Origin: Rhodobacteraceae bacterium LNNU 3342
GTDB taxonomy: Bacteria; Pseudomonadota; Alphaproteobacteria; Rhodobacterales; Rhodobacteraceae
DNA length: 64,000 nucleotides
Assembly (NCBI GenBank): GCA_008711135.1
Contig: VUAW01000013.1
Span: 25,377 to 89,376, forward strand
Direction: 5' to 3'
The notes beneath the pieces are model-generated. The model searched no databases and had not been told where the DNA came from. It was given only the letters and a program-made list of their open reading frames with translations. Within the stretch, counting starts at the first letter, position 1. Every line of letters begins with the position of its first letter. Shown in pieces: positions 43,179 to 52,286 of the stretch. A program made the translations under genes and the position numbers.

Positions 43179-46163
43179 ATGACCAGCGCCACAGGCGACG
43201 CTGAAGAACGGCTGACGCGGGCGCAGGCGCTCGTGCTGGATGTGTTGCGCGATCTGCTGCGCGTTCCGGTCGCGCGGACCGATTCCGCCGTCGATGATGC
43301 TCTTGCCCGGCTTGGTGCCTTCTGCGGCTGCGACCGCAGCTATGTCTTCCGCCTGCACGCGGGCGGAGGGAAGATGTCCAACACGCACGAGTGGGTGGCC
43401 GAAGGCATCGCGCCCATGCGCGAATTGTTGCAGGACATGCCAACGGATCTGCTTGCCCACTGGCGGCCGCAGTTCGACCGCGATGAGGCTGTCTATATTC
43501 CCGACATCAGCACGATCGAAGAGCCGGAAGTTCGGGACTCTCTGGCCGATCAGGGAATTCAGTCAATCCTCTGGGCGCCGATGGTGCGGGATGGGGCGCT
43601 GGATGGTTTCGTGGGCTACGACTCCGTGCGCAGCCACCGGGAGTTTATGCCGGGCGAGGTGTTCCTGCTGCGGTCGGCCGCCGATGTGATCGGCACGATC
43701 CTGCAGCGCCGAGAGGCGGAACGGGATCTGTCAAACGCCCGCAACCGGCTTCAGGCGACGCTGGACGCGGTGCCGGACCTGATCCTGGAGCTTGACGCCG
43801 AAGGCTGCTATACGGGTTTTCATTCCCATAACAGCGAACTGTTCCCGTTTCTTCGCGACCGGACGATCGGCCGCCGGGTCGAGGACGTCCTGCCGGCGGA
43901 TGTCGCGCAAGAGCGTCGGCGGCTCATGTGTCTGCTGGACGAGGGCATGCCAAGCTTCCGCCACAGCTACAGCATGGACGGGCCCTTGGGGCAGGTCTGG
44001 CTGGAGGTGACGGGCACCCGGCTGGCCCCTGAAAGCGGCGGCGGCTATGTCTTTGCGGCGCGCGATGCCACCGCCCGCGTCCGCGCGCAAGAGGAGCTTC
44101 AGCAACGGCAGGCGCTGCGGGATGGGCTGTTCCAGCTTTCACCCTTCGGGATCGTTCTGATCGACCCGGGCACCTGCAAGTTCCTCGAGGCGAACAGCGC
44201 CATGCTCGACATCGTGCAGATGGATGCCGATGCCCTGATGCGCCTGACGGTCGAGGATGTCCTGCCGGATTACAACAGTCTCGCGACCTCGATCCAACGG
44301 GTTCTGGGCGGAAATGGCCGGTTCGGGCCGTTGCAGATGCGTTGCGGCCGCGCGGACGGCACCCTTTGCACCGTCAGGATCAGCGGCTTTTCAGTACCCC
44401 ATGATCAAGGCGGCGCGCGCATCTGGGCCCTGATCGAGGATCTTTCCGAGACACACCGGCTTGAGGCCGAGTTGATGGCCGAGCGGGATTTCCTTTCCGC
44501 GCTGATGAACGCCAGCGCCTCGGGGATCGCGGCGCTCGATGCCGATGGCGTGGTGCTTTTCGTCAACCGGGAGGTGGCGCGTATCCTAGGCCTTCCCGCG
44601 CGCGACATCGTGGGGCGCAAGCTTGACGATCCGGCCTGGGGATTCCACCATCCCGGAAGTGATCAACCGGCCCGCTTTCCCTTCGCGCAGGTAATGGCGC
44701 GTGGGGAGCCCATCCGCAACACGCTGGTGGCACTGCGCGGGAACGAGGGGCATGAGCCGCGCATCCTGTCGATCAACGCCGTGCCCCTGCGCCGCCCGGC
44801 GCGGGGCGCCTGCGTCGTCTACAGTATCAGCGACGTGACGGATCATATCCGGACCGAGGATGAACTGCGCCGCGCCATGCGCCAGACGGAACATCTGGCC
44901 ACCCACGACCCCCTGACCGATTTGCCTAACCGCGCGCTGTTCCGTGACAGGCTCGCGAAGGAACTTGCCCTTCCGGGGGCAAGGCTTGGCCTTCTGTTCC
45001 TGGACCTCGACAACTTCAAGAGCATCAACGACAGCTTTGGCCACCGCGTTGGCGACGATCTTCTGCGCGGGGTATCGCAGCGGCTGAAGGCGGCGTTGCG
45101 GTCTGGCGACATGCTGGCGCGGCTGGGAGGGGACGAATTCGTGGCGCTTCTGCCCGACGCCGATGCCAAGGAGGCTGCCGTGATCGCCACAGCCCTGCTG
45201 CGCGCGCTGGAACAGCCGTTCCATTTCGGCGACCAGTCGCTGTACCTGTCCACCAGTGTCGGCGTCACCGTCGCGCCCGAGGATGGGCAGGAGCCGGCAG
45301 AGCTGCTCAAGAACGCTGACATCGCCATGTACCGGGCCAAGGAAAACGGCCGCAACCAGCACATGCTGTTCCGTCGCACCTTCCGCGAGACGATGACCCG
45401 CCGCAGCGCCATCATCCAGGCCCTGCGGCGCAGCCTGCGCGGGGACGGCTTCCGGCTTGTCCTGCAGCCCAAGTTCGACCTTGCCGACCGCCCTGCCCTT
45501 CTTGGTGCCGAGGCACTGCTGCGCTGGCACGATCCCGATTTGGGCGACGTGAGCCCGCAGGACTTCATCCCGATCGCCGAAAGCACGGGCCTTATCCGCG
45601 AGATCGACCAGAAGGTGATCCGGATGCTGAGCGACCTGCTTGCCGGATGGACGGCGCAGGGCATCGCGGTTCCGGTGGCGCTCAACATCTCGCCGCAGAG
45701 TTTCCAGGATCACGGCTTTGCCCTGCGCTTCCTTGACATGCTGAAGGAACGGCAGATCCCGGCCGGCTGTGTGCAGATCGAGATCACGGAGACCGCGCTC
45801 ATGGGCGGCTCACCCACCGCGCGAGGCAACATCGCGGCGCTGAAGGCCGCGGGCATTGGTATCGCCATCGACGACTTCGGTACCGGGTATTCCTCGCTCA
45901 GCTACCTTCAGGGCCTGCCGCTGGCGGAGCTCAAGATCGACCGCAGCTTCATCAGCCGCATCGGAGGCGATCCTGATGGAGAGGCGGTTGTACGGGCGAT
46001 CATCACCATGGCCGATGCGCTGCGGCTGCGGACAGTGGCCGAAGGGGTGGAAACGCGACAGCAGCTCGACTGGCTGCGCGAGGCGGGCTGCGATGCAGTC
46101 CAGGGCTACCTGCTGGGCGCCCCGGAAGAGCCTGCCGAGTTCGAGAAACGCCTGACCCCCTAG
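43179..46163 (+). CDS. GAF-PAS-GGDEF-EAL c-di-GMP turnover protein
   Basis: The 994-aa protein has no membrane segment. It carries a GAF domain (about 20-180), three PAS-like modules (about 190-310, 320-435, 440-570), a GGDEF domain with intact GGDEF (650-654) and an EAL domain with EALLRW starting at E778 and DDFGTGYSSLSYL later. Both catalytic signatures are intact, so it can in principle both make and degrade c-di-GMP, with GAF/PAS sensing setting the balance. ATG at 43179 is used. The bcs PilZ domain and the BgsA-like enzyme in this window are possible effectors. It ends overlapping the convergent TRAP permease gene by 4 bases. Confidence 0.92.
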   Translation: MTSATGDAEERLTRAQALVLDVLRDLLRVPVARTDSAVDDALARLGAFCGCDRSYVFRLHAGGGKMSNTHEWVAEGIAPMRELLQDMPTDLLAHWRPQFDRDEAVYIPDISTIEEPEVRDSLADQGIQSILWAPMVRDGALDGFVGYDSVRSHREFMPGEVFLLRSAADVIGTILQRREAERDLSNARNRLQATLDAVPDLILELDAEGCYTGFHSHNSELFPFLRDRTIGRRVEDVLPADVAQERRRLMCLLDEGMPSFRHSYSMDGPLGQVWLEVTGTRLAPESGGGYVFAARDATARVRAQEELQQRQALRDGLFQLSPFGIVLIDPGTCKFLEANSAMLDIVQMDADALMRLTVEDVLPDYNSLATSIQRVLGGNGRFGPLQMRCGRADGTLCTVRISGFSVPHDQGGARIWALIEDLSETHRLEAELMAERDFLSALMNASASGIAALDADGVVLFVNREVARILGLPARDIVGRKLDDPAWGFHHPGSDQPARFPFAQVMARGEPIRNTLVALRGNEGHEPRILSINAVPLRRPARGACVVYSISDVTDHIRTEDELRRAMRQTEHLATHDPLTDLPNRALFRDRLAKELALPGARLGLLFLDLDNFKSINDSFGHRVGDDLLRGVSQRLKAALRSGDMLARLGGDEFVALLPDADAKEAAVIATALLRALEQPFHFGDQSLYLSTSVGVTVAPEDGQEPAELLKNADIAMYRAKENGRNQHMLFRRTFRETMTRRSAIIQALRRSLRGDGFRLVLQPKFDLADRPALLGAEALLRWHDPDLGDVSPQDFIPIAESTGLIREIDQKVIRMLSDLLAGWTAQGIAVPVALNISPQSFQDHGFALRFLDMLKERQIPAGCVQIEITETALMGGSPTARGNIAALKAAGIGIAIDDFGTGYSSLSYLQGLPLAELKIDRSFISRIGGDPDGEAVVRAIITMADALRLRTVAEGVETRQQLDWLREAGCDAVQGYLLGAPEEPAEFEKRLTP

Positions 46164-47443
46164 CGGAAGGCCAGGTCGCGCAGGAACAGTGCGATCTGCG
46201 GGAAGAAGATCAGCGCGACCGAGACGCAAAGCAGGATCAGGATGAAGGGCGGCGTGCCCCGGATCACCTCGATATACGGTCGCTTGAAGATTGCGATGGC
46301 GGTAAAGATGTCGGCCCCGAATGGTGGCGTCGCCGATCCGATCGCCACCTGCAGCGTGATGATCGTGCCCACCAGCACCGGGTCAAGCCCGACCCCCTGC
46401 ACCACCGGCGCGAATATCGGCACCATCACCAGGATCACCACGATCGGGTCCACGAACATGCAGCCGATGAAGAACGCGATGGAGATGACGAACAACACGC
46501 CCTTGGGCCCCATGTCGTCGATGCCGATCGCGGCCAGCACTTGCTGTGGGATCTGCGCGAACGAGATCACCCAGGAGAAAGCAGCGCCCGCGGCGACCAG
46601 GATGAAGACGACGGCCGTCACAAGCCCAGTGGACCTTGCCGTCGCTATCAACTCACGCACGCTGACAGAACGGAAGACGATCATCTCAAGGATCAGCGCG
46701 TAAAGCACGCAGGCGGATGCAGCCTCGGTCGGGCTGAAGACGCCGCCATAGATCCCGCCGATGATGATGACCGGGAACCCCAGCGGCCAGAGCGCGCGGT
46801 GCAGCGTCGTCAGCCGTTCGCGCCAGCTTGCCCGCGGTTCCGTCGGCACCTTGTGGCGCACCGCATGGATCCAGCAATAGATCGAGAACAGCACCAGGAT
46901 CAGCAGCCCCGGCCCGATCCCGGCAATGAACAGCTCGGCGATCGAGGCATTCGCCACTACCCCATAGATGATCATCCCGATCGAGGGCGGGATCAGGAAC
47001 GCGATGTCGGATGCGTTCACGATCAGCGCGAGCACAAAGCTGTCCTTGTACCCCGCCTTCAGCATTCGCGGCCGCAGCGGCGAACCAATGGCCACCACCG
47101 TCGCCTGGGTCGATCCGGAAACGGCGCCGAACATCGTGCAGGCCGCGGCGGTGGAAATCGCAAGACCCCCGCGCTTGTGGCCCACCATGCTCATCACCAG
47201 GTCGATGAGCCTTTGCGCCGACTGGCCGCGCGTCATGATGTCGGCAGCAAAGATGAACATTGGCACTGCGATCAGAGACGCCGGCCGGATGCCGGCCATC
47301 ATCTGCTGGATCATCGTCTCCATCTGGCCGAGGTCGCCGAAGGTCCAGTAGAAGCCCACCGCCGTCGCCGTGATCAGCGGGATCATCATCGGAAAGCCCA
47401 GCAGAAGCAGCACGACCATGATCGAGAATATCGTCCAGGCCAT
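46160..47443 (-). CDS. TRAP transporter large permease (DctM), second system
   Basis: The 427-aa permease has the DctM features: LLLGFPMMIPLITATAVG at the start, IAFLIPPSIGMIIYGVVAN (IPPS motif) and ATPPFGADIFTAIAIFKRP near the end. It is the last gene of the minus-strand operon dctP-dctQ-dctM (49096 to 46160) and begins 3 bases after dctQ. It is more divergent from the first DctM in this window than expected for a recent duplicate. Confidence 0.93.
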   Translation of the reverse strand: MAWTIFSIMVVLLLLGFPMMIPLITATAVGFYWTFGDLGQMETMIQQMMAGIRPASLIAVPMFIFAADIMTRGQSAQRLIDLVMSMVGHKRGGLAISTAAACTMFGAVSGSTQATVVAIGSPLRPRMLKAGYKDSFVLALIVNASDIAFLIPPSIGMIIYGVVANASIAELFIAGIGPGLLILVLFSIYCWIHAVRHKVPTEPRASWRERLTTLHRALWPLGFPVIIIGGIYGGVFSPTEAASACVLYALILEMIVFRSVSVRELIATARSTGLVTAVVFILVAAGAAFSWVISFAQIPQQVLAAIGIDDMGPKGVLFVISIAFFIGCMFVDPIVVILVMVPIFAPVVQGVGLDPVLVGTIITLQVAIGSATPPFGADIFTAIAIFKRPYIEVIRGTPPFILILLCVSVALIFFPQIALFLRDLAFR

Positions 47444-47446
47444 GAT

Positions 47447-48025
47447 TCAGCCCCCCTGCCTGTCATAGCCTTCGCGGAGGCTGGTAGAGAGGTAGACCTC
47501 TTTCTCCGTCAGGTTCCGCAGCCCGGTCAGTGCGTACTGGATGCCGGTCATCAGGAAGCCTACGGGCACCCAGAGGAACGTCATCCAGATCGGGATCTGA
47601 AGCGAGGGCAGCACCCGCCCCCGCCCTTGAAGCGTCAGGATGTACTGCAGCGCGTACCAAGCGAGCGCGAACATGATTAGCGACGTCACCATCGCGATCA
47701 CCACCATCAGCGCCTTGCGCAGCCGCAGTGGAAGTTCGTCAAAGATCGCCGACATGCGGATGTGCCGCCCGTGGCGCGCCGCATAGCTGATCCCGGCAAA
47801 GGTGATGAGGACGATCAGGATGCGGTTGATTTCCTCGGATGCCTGGATGCTGCGGCCAAAGGCAAAGCGGCCCACGACATTGGCGACCACGTTGGTTGCC
47901 ATCAGCAGCACACCGGCGGCCAGAAGGAAGGACTCAATCCGGCTGATCGCGGTGTCGATCATGCCGAACACGCCCGGCAAGGTCGAACGATAAACGGGCG
48001 CCTCGGGGGCGGGGGTATTGTTCAT
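47447..48025 (-). CDS. TRAP transporter small permease (DctQ), second system
   Basis: The 192-aa protein has four transmembrane helices, with [21 protein letters not shown] and [21 protein letters not shown] in the positions typical of DctQ. It starts [13 protein letters not shown] at the ATG at 48025. A perfect stem-loop separates it from dctP upstream. Confidence 0.9.
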   Translation of the reverse strand: MNNTPAPEAPVYRSTLPGVFGMIDTAISRIESFLLAAGVLLMATNVVANVVGRFAFGRSIQASEEINRILIVLITFAGISYAARHGRHIRMSAIFDELPLRLRKALMVVIAMVTSLIMFALAWYALQYILTLQGRGRVLPSLQIPIWMTFLWVPVGFLMTGIQYALTGLRNLTEKEVYLSTSLREGYDRQGG

Positions 48026-48052
48026 GCAGTCATGTCCCTGCTGCTGGGTCGC

Positions 48053-48072
48053 GGCGGGCGTTGACGCCCGCC
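48053..48072. repeat. Stem-loop between dctP and dctQ
   Basis: GGCGGGCG-TTGA-CGCCCGCC is a perfect 8-bp stem with a 4-base loop just after the dctP stop. It has no U tract. Such intercistronic hairpins commonly raise the amount of binding-protein mRNA relative to the permease part, which would suit a binding-protein-dependent transporter. Confidence 0.65.
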
Positions 48073-48079
48073 ACCGGTG

Positions 48080-49096
48080 TCATTGTTCCGAAGCGGCGGC
48101 CAAGTCGGCCTTCATCTGGTCAAGGATCTCTTGCCCACGCTCGCCGGTCATCTCGATGAAGGCTGCCTCGACCTGTGCGGCGGCGGCCTCGAAGGGCGCG
48201 CGTTCCTCCTCGGACAGGGTGGTGATCGTTACCTCGGGCCGCGCCTCGTGGATCTTGTCGAGCGACTCTTCCGTCAGCCCTTCCTGATATTCAAGGATGT
48301 GGTCAAAGGCCGCCTGTGTCGCGTTGCGGATCAGATCCTGATCCCCCTCATCCAGATCGTCAAAGAAGTCCTTGTTGGCCATCAGCGCGGTGGTGAAGTT
48401 GTTGTGGCCGATGAAAGTGATGTGGTCCGTCACCTCGTACATCTTTGTCGACTCGATGAAGAAGGCGGGGTTTTCCTGGCCCTGAATGATATTGGTCTGT
48501 AGGCCACCATAGGTTTCACCCCAAGGCAGCGGCGTGGGCGTTGCGCCAAAGGCGCGGTAGCTTTCCACCAGCAGCGGGTTGGTCATCACGCGGATCTTGA
48601 CCTCGTTCAGGTCCTCGGGGCTACGCAGAGGGGCCTTGGTCGTGATGGCCACCTCGCCTTCGGGATACATGGTCAGCAGCTCAAGCCCCTGCTCCGCGTA
48701 AAGTTCGGGAAACAACTCGCGAATGGCCTGCGAATTCCGGAAGAAGCTGTTCAGCTGCCCGGTGTCCTGCGGCAGCAGGTACGGGACAAAGAACACCTGC
48801 GCCTCCGGGATCAGGGCGCCGGTAAAGCCCGGCGACTGGTTCACGAACTGCAGGATGCCCGACTGGGCCTGTTCCATGATGTCGGCGGACTCGCCCAAGG
48901 TGCCATAAGGGAACAGCTGAACCTCGTGGTCGGAATTGGCCTCGATCTCTTCCTTGAACTTCTGCGCAAAGACGCCCTGAACCTCGTCGATCGCTTCCTC
49001 GAAGGCATAGCGCCAGGTGTCGGCCAAGGCGGCTCCGGTGCTGAAGGTCAGCAGGGCCGCGGCGCTGGCGGCGCCAAGGATGGTTTTGAAAGACAT
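48080..49096 (-). CDS. TRAP transporter substrate-binding protein (DctP family), second system
   Basis: The 338-aa protein has a Sec signal peptide (cut near AALADTW) and DctP motifs: WRYAFEEAIDEVQGVFAQKF, the carboxylate-binding arginine in NEVKIRVMTNPLLVESY, and PLPWGETYGGLQTNIIQGQENP. ATG at 49096 has GGAGAA upstream; a longer frame begins at 49123. Dicarboxylate-like substrates are usual for this group, but the substrate is not determined by sequence here. First gene of dctPQM. Confidence 0.9.
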   Translation of the reverse strand: MSFKTILGAASAAALLTFSTGAALADTWRYAFEEAIDEVQGVFAQKFKEEIEANSDHEVQLFPYGTLGESADIMEQAQSGILQFVNQSPGFTGALIPEAQVFFVPYLLPQDTGQLNSFFRNSQAIRELFPELYAEQGLELLTMYPEGEVAITTKAPLRSPEDLNEVKIRVMTNPLLVESYRAFGATPTPLPWGETYGGLQTNIIQGQENPAFFIESTKMYEVTDHITFIGHNNFTTALMANKDFFDDLDEGDQDLIRNATQAAFDHILEYQEGLTEESLDKIHEARPEVTITTLSEEERAPFEAAAAQVEAAFIEMTGERGQEILDQMKADLAAASEQ

Positions 49097-49341
49097 CGCG
49101 TTCTCCATTGTCGATGTGCCCACGCGCCTTGCGGCGCAGGCTGTTCATCTTCACCCGGCATCCGGTCCCGTGCCCGCCGAACGCAGGCATCCCGATCCGG
49201 TGAACGCGCGTAGGGGCGCGGCCGGGCTGGTCCAGAACGGATGGAACCAGATCGGGCAGAACGTCATCCCGCGCAGCCGCGCAGGACCCTCAGGCCGTTT
49301 TTGTGGCATAGGATGTCGCGAGCCGCAACCGCCCGCTGCGA

Positions 49342-49851
49342 TCAGAGATCCTGCGCCGCGTCCTCGGGGGCTGTGGCCTCTGCGGCCGGAGGCGGCAGAA
49401 CCGCGTCGCCCAGCACCTGCCCCGCCGCCGGATGGTTCGCGGTCAGATCGGCAAGCGTGAGGGAGTCGATCAGCAGCAGGTAGGACCAGAACACCTCGGC
49501 AAAGACCTTGCGGATACGGCAGGTGTCTTCGTCCGTGCAATCCTCGCACCGTTGGTAGGCGCGGCGCGACAGGCACGGCAGGGGCGCGATCGGCCCGTCG
49601 ATCATGCGCAGAAGTTCAGACAACGAAATCGCGTTTGGGTCCTTGATGAGGATATACCCCCCCTTGCGACCGCGGATCGACGCGATGAAACCGGCGTTGC
49701 GTATGTCCAGCAGGATATGTTCCAGGAAACGCTTTGGCGCACCTGACCGCAGGGCGATCTCCTCGATCCTCAGGGCCTGACCATCGGCGTCCTTTTCCTC
49801 GGACAGGACCATCAGCGCCTTGAGCGCGTATTTCATTTTCTGCGTGATCAT
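49342..49851 (-). CDS. Rrf2-family regulator with four cysteines
   Basis: The 169-aa protein has an N-terminal winged helix (MKYALKALMVLSEEKD; ALRSGAPKRFLEHILLDIRNAG; SIRGRKGGYIL) and a cysteine cluster C93, C102, C105 and C111 that could bind an iron-sulfur cluster or sense redox/NO, as in NsrR/IscR relatives. An Ala/Pro/Glu-rich tail follows. Start at 49851 or at 49836 (MKYAL). A perfect dyad directly upstream suggests autoregulation. The target genes are not known; nearby TRAP genes and nasTS are candidates by position. Confidence 0.88.
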   Translation of the reverse strand: MITQKMKYALKALMVLSEEKDADGQALRIEEIALRSGAPKRFLEHILLDIRNAGFIASIRGRKGGYILIKDPNAISLSELLRMIDGPIAPLPCLSRRAYQRCEDCTDEDTCRIRKVFAEVFWSYLLLIDSLTLADLTANHPAAGQVLGDAVLPPPAAEATAPEDAAQDL

Positions 49852-49852
49852 G

Positions 49853-49868
49853 GCCTTACATATAAGGC
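49853..49868. promoter_or_regulatory. Candidate autoregulatory operator of the Rrf2 gene
   Basis: The perfect dyad GCCTTA-CATA-TAAGGC lies one base upstream of the Rrf2 start codon, and its TAAGG half is the only Shine-Dalgarno-like sequence, so a protein bound here would also cover the translation start or the beginning of the transcript. Inferred from position and symmetry. Confidence 0.5.
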
Positions 49869-50044
49869 GTGTCGCGCGTGATCAACACAAACTGCGCATT
49901 CACCTGCTGCCGCAAGTTGATGCGCCCTGCACAAGATTGCGGCAAACGCACCGATGCCCGCCCGCCCTGCGCCCCCGGCCGCCTCACCCCGGCTTGAGCC
50001 TGCCCGTTAATTCATCAACACCCGGCATATACAGGGGGACGCCG

Positions 50045-50626
50045 GTGCAACGCCTTTCCATCGTAGTGGTTGAACGCGACGCCGAACGGGCGCGCCTTGT
50101 CATCGACAGTCTGCGCGCGGCAGGCGACCATGACATCTTGGTCATCTCGGACGAAGGCGGGCTGGCGCGCCAGATCTCGTCCCGCAACCCTGACGTGGTG
50201 CTGATCGACGTGGCCAACCCGTCCCGCGACACGCTGGAGGAACTGGCGCTTGCGTCGGGCCCGCTGGAACGGCCGGTGGCAATGTTTGTCGATCGTACCG
50301 ACGGCGGGCTGACCCGCGCCGCGATCGAGGCCGGGGTTTCCGCCTATGTCGTCGATGGCCTTCGCCCCGAACGGATCACGCCGATCCTCGATGCCGCCAT
50401 TGCTCGCTTCCAGGTCTTTCGCCGAATGAGGAGCGAGCTGGAAACCACGCGACGCGCGCTTGAAGAACGCAAGGTCATCGACCGGGCGAAGGGCCTTTTG
50501 ATGAAGGCGCGCGGCCTGTCCGAGGAAGAGGCCTACGCCCTTCTACGCCGCACGGCGATGGATCAAGGCCGAAAGGTGGTGGACGTGGCGCAGGCGCTGG
50601 TGACGGCGGCGGGGCTGTTGTCATGA
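50045..50626 (+). CDS. nasT: NasT-like ANTAR response regulator
   Basis: The 193-aa protein has a receiver-like domain (about 1-120; VVLIDVANPSRDTLEEL, AMFVDRT) and a C-terminal ANTAR RNA-binding domain (about 130-190; KVIDRAKGLLMKARGLSEEEAYALLRRTAMDQGRKVVDVAQAL). NasT binds leader RNA and prevents termination upstream of nitrate assimilation genes when NasS releases it. The start is GTG at 50045 (VQRLSIVVVERDAER), with GGGGGA upstream. Its stop overlaps the nasS ATG by 4 bases. Confidence 0.9.
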   Translation: MQRLSIVVVERDAERARLVIDSLRAAGDHDILVISDEGGLARQISSRNPDVVLIDVANPSRDTLEELALASGPLERPVAMFVDRTDGGLTRAAIEAGVSAYVVDGLRPERITPILDAAIARFQVFRRMRSELETTRRALEERKVIDRAKGLLMKARGLSEEEAYALLRRTAMDQGRKVVDVAQALVTAAGLLS

Positions 50627-51792
50627 ACGTGCGTCTTTCGGTCGGATTCATCCCGCTTCTGGACATGGCGCCGCTGGCCGTGGCGCGCGAGCTGGGCTTT
50701 GCTGCCGAAGAGGGCCTGGAGCTTGACCTTGTCCGTGCGCCATCGTGGTCGATGCTGCGCGACATGCTTGCGCTGGGTCATGTCGCGGCGGCGCAGATGC
50801 TTTCGCCCGTGCCGGTTGCCATGGCGCTGGGGCTGGGCGGGATGACGACGCGGGTGGACGCGCTTTCGGTCCTGTCGGTGAACGGCGACGTTGTCGGAGT
50901 TTCGCGTGAGTTGGCAGCGCGGCTGCGGGATTGTGGCCATGACTTCGGCTTCAACGATGCGCGGGCGGCGGGGATGGCGCTGGCGCAGGCCACGGGTGGG
51001 CAGTTGCGGCTGGGTGTTCCTTTCCCGTTTTCCATGCATGCGGAACTGATATGGTACTGGCTGGGGAGCCTTGGCCTGCCGCGCGACAGGATCGACGTCC
51101 GCAGCGTGCCCCCGCCACAGATGGCGCAGGCCATGGCGGATGGCGAGATCGACGCCTTCTGCGTGGGTGAGCCTTGGGGGTCCATTGCCGTCGAAAACGG
51201 GGTTGGAGAGCTCTTGCTACCGGGCGCGGCGATCTGGGCCTTTGCCCCGGAAAAGGTTCTTGCCGTCCGCCATGACTGGGCCGAGGCAGAGCCTGACCTG
51301 ACCGCGCGGCTGATGCGGGCCGTGTGGCGGGCGAACCGCTGGCTGGGGGACCGGTCACACCGCGCGGCAGTGTCGGAACTGCTTGCGCGGTCCGAGTACG
51401 TGAATGTAAGCGCAGAAATCCTTGACCGGGCGCTGTCGGGGCAGCTGGTTATTTCGCCCAGCGGCGAGTTGCGCAATGTGCCGGGATTCATCGAGTTCTT
51501 TGCCGGTGCCGCGACGTTTCCTTGGCGGTCGCAGGCAGCATGGATCGGGTCGCGCCTTGCCGGCAGGCTGAGGCTGGACCGGGCGCAGGCGGCGGAACAG
51601 GCGCAGGCGCTGTTTCGCACGGATCTTTACCGGCGCAACCTGCGGGGTGCGGGCGCCGATCTTCCCGGCGCCTCGGCCAAGGTCGAAGGTTCCTTGGCTG
51701 GCCCGACTGCTGTTGCCTCTGAACACGGGGCGATGATTCTGCACCGGGATGTCTTCTTTGATGGCGCGCAATTTGATCCTGCGGAGCGGTGA
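50623..51792 (+). CDS. nasS: NasS-like nitrate sensor (NrtA/CmpA family)
   Basis: The 389-aa protein looks like an NrtA-type nitrate-binding protein (VGFIPLLDMAPLAVARELGF; GLGGMTT; VPFPFSMHAELIWYWLGSLGL; EIDAFCVGEPWG) but has no signal peptide, so it is cytosolic, as NasS is. NasS holds NasT and releases it when nitrate or nitrite is bound. The ATGA overlap with nasT supports a stoichiometric complex. No nitrate transporter or reductase genes follow directly. Confidence 0.9.
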   Translation: MNVRLSVGFIPLLDMAPLAVARELGFAAEEGLELDLVRAPSWSMLRDMLALGHVAAAQMLSPVPVAMALGLGGMTTRVDALSVLSVNGDVVGVSRELAARLRDCGHDFGFNDARAAGMALAQATGGQLRLGVPFPFSMHAELIWYWLGSLGLPRDRIDVRSVPPPQMAQAMADGEIDAFCVGEPWGSIAVENGVGELLLPGAAIWAFAPEKVLAVRHDWAEAEPDLTARLMRAVWRANRWLGDRSHRAAVSELLARSEYVNVSAEILDRALSGQLVISPSGELRNVPGFIEFFAGAATFPWRSQAAWIGSRLAGRLRLDRAQAAEQAQALFRTDLYRRNLRGAGADLPGASAKVEGSLAGPTAVASEHGAMILHRDVFFDGAQFDPAER

Positions 51793-51921
51793 TGTGTAAA
51801 AAACAGGCAACGGCAAACTTCGGCATCTTGGTGACTGCCTGCGGGTTTGACTGAAACCGCTTGTAAGGCGATTATTGATCAGACGCGGGGCAATGAGGTT
51901 CCGCATTTCCCTCCGGGCAAC

Positions 51922-51969
51922 GCCGCTCGACCAGTTCCGCAAGCACGCGGAGTGGTCCTGCGGCTTTTT
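51922..51969 (+). terminator. Intrinsic terminator or NasT-controlled attenuator
   Basis: A long hairpin (GCCGC-TC-GACCA-GT-TCCGC, 6-base loop AAGCAC, then GCGGA-G-TGGTC-CT-GCGGC) is followed immediately by TTTTT. It lies 130 bases after nasS and about 200 bases before the next genes. It may simply end nasTS, or act as the leader terminator that NasT overrides. A smaller hairpin (GCGGGTTTGACTGAAACCGC, 51841-51860) lies before it. Confidence 0.75.
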
Positions 51970-52172
51970 GCGCGTACCGTTGTCAAACGGATGCTGGAAG
52001 GACATGCCCGTGATGGACGTTGCTTGGGGTAGATGAAGATTACGCCGCCGCGGGCGGATTGTGCCATTCCGGGTAGCTTGCTACGGGTTCGCCGATTCAA
52101 GTGGCACGCTGCGCGGCACGTCCGGGTCAACATCGGCCCTGTGACCGCTGGGTGAACGAGAGTGAGGGGTTT

Positions 52173-52286
52173 ATGATGCCTGATGACATTAGACGGGTCC
52201 TGGAGACAGGCATCAGCCACGGGTTCCGCTGGCCGGGTCCTGTCATCGCCCTGTCGCGTCGCATGCGTCTGGAGGCCATGGTATGA
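52173..52286 (+). CDS. Short ORF coupled to the TrpD2-like gene
   Basis: A 37-codon frame from ATG at 52173 (after GAGGGG) ends in an ATGA overlap with the next gene. The product begins MMPDDIRRVLETGISHGF and has no known domain. It may be a coupling leader, a small protein, or chance; the overlap and ribosome site are the only support. Confidence 0.4.
   Translation: MMPDDIRRVLETGISHGFRWPGPVIALSRRMRLEAMV

Noticed and set aside
51841..51860. Hairpin as a NasT (ANTAR) target
   Set aside because: Its best pairing gives a five-base loop, not the six-base loop with A1 and G4 expected for ANTAR targets; it was kept only as a note in the attenuator entry.
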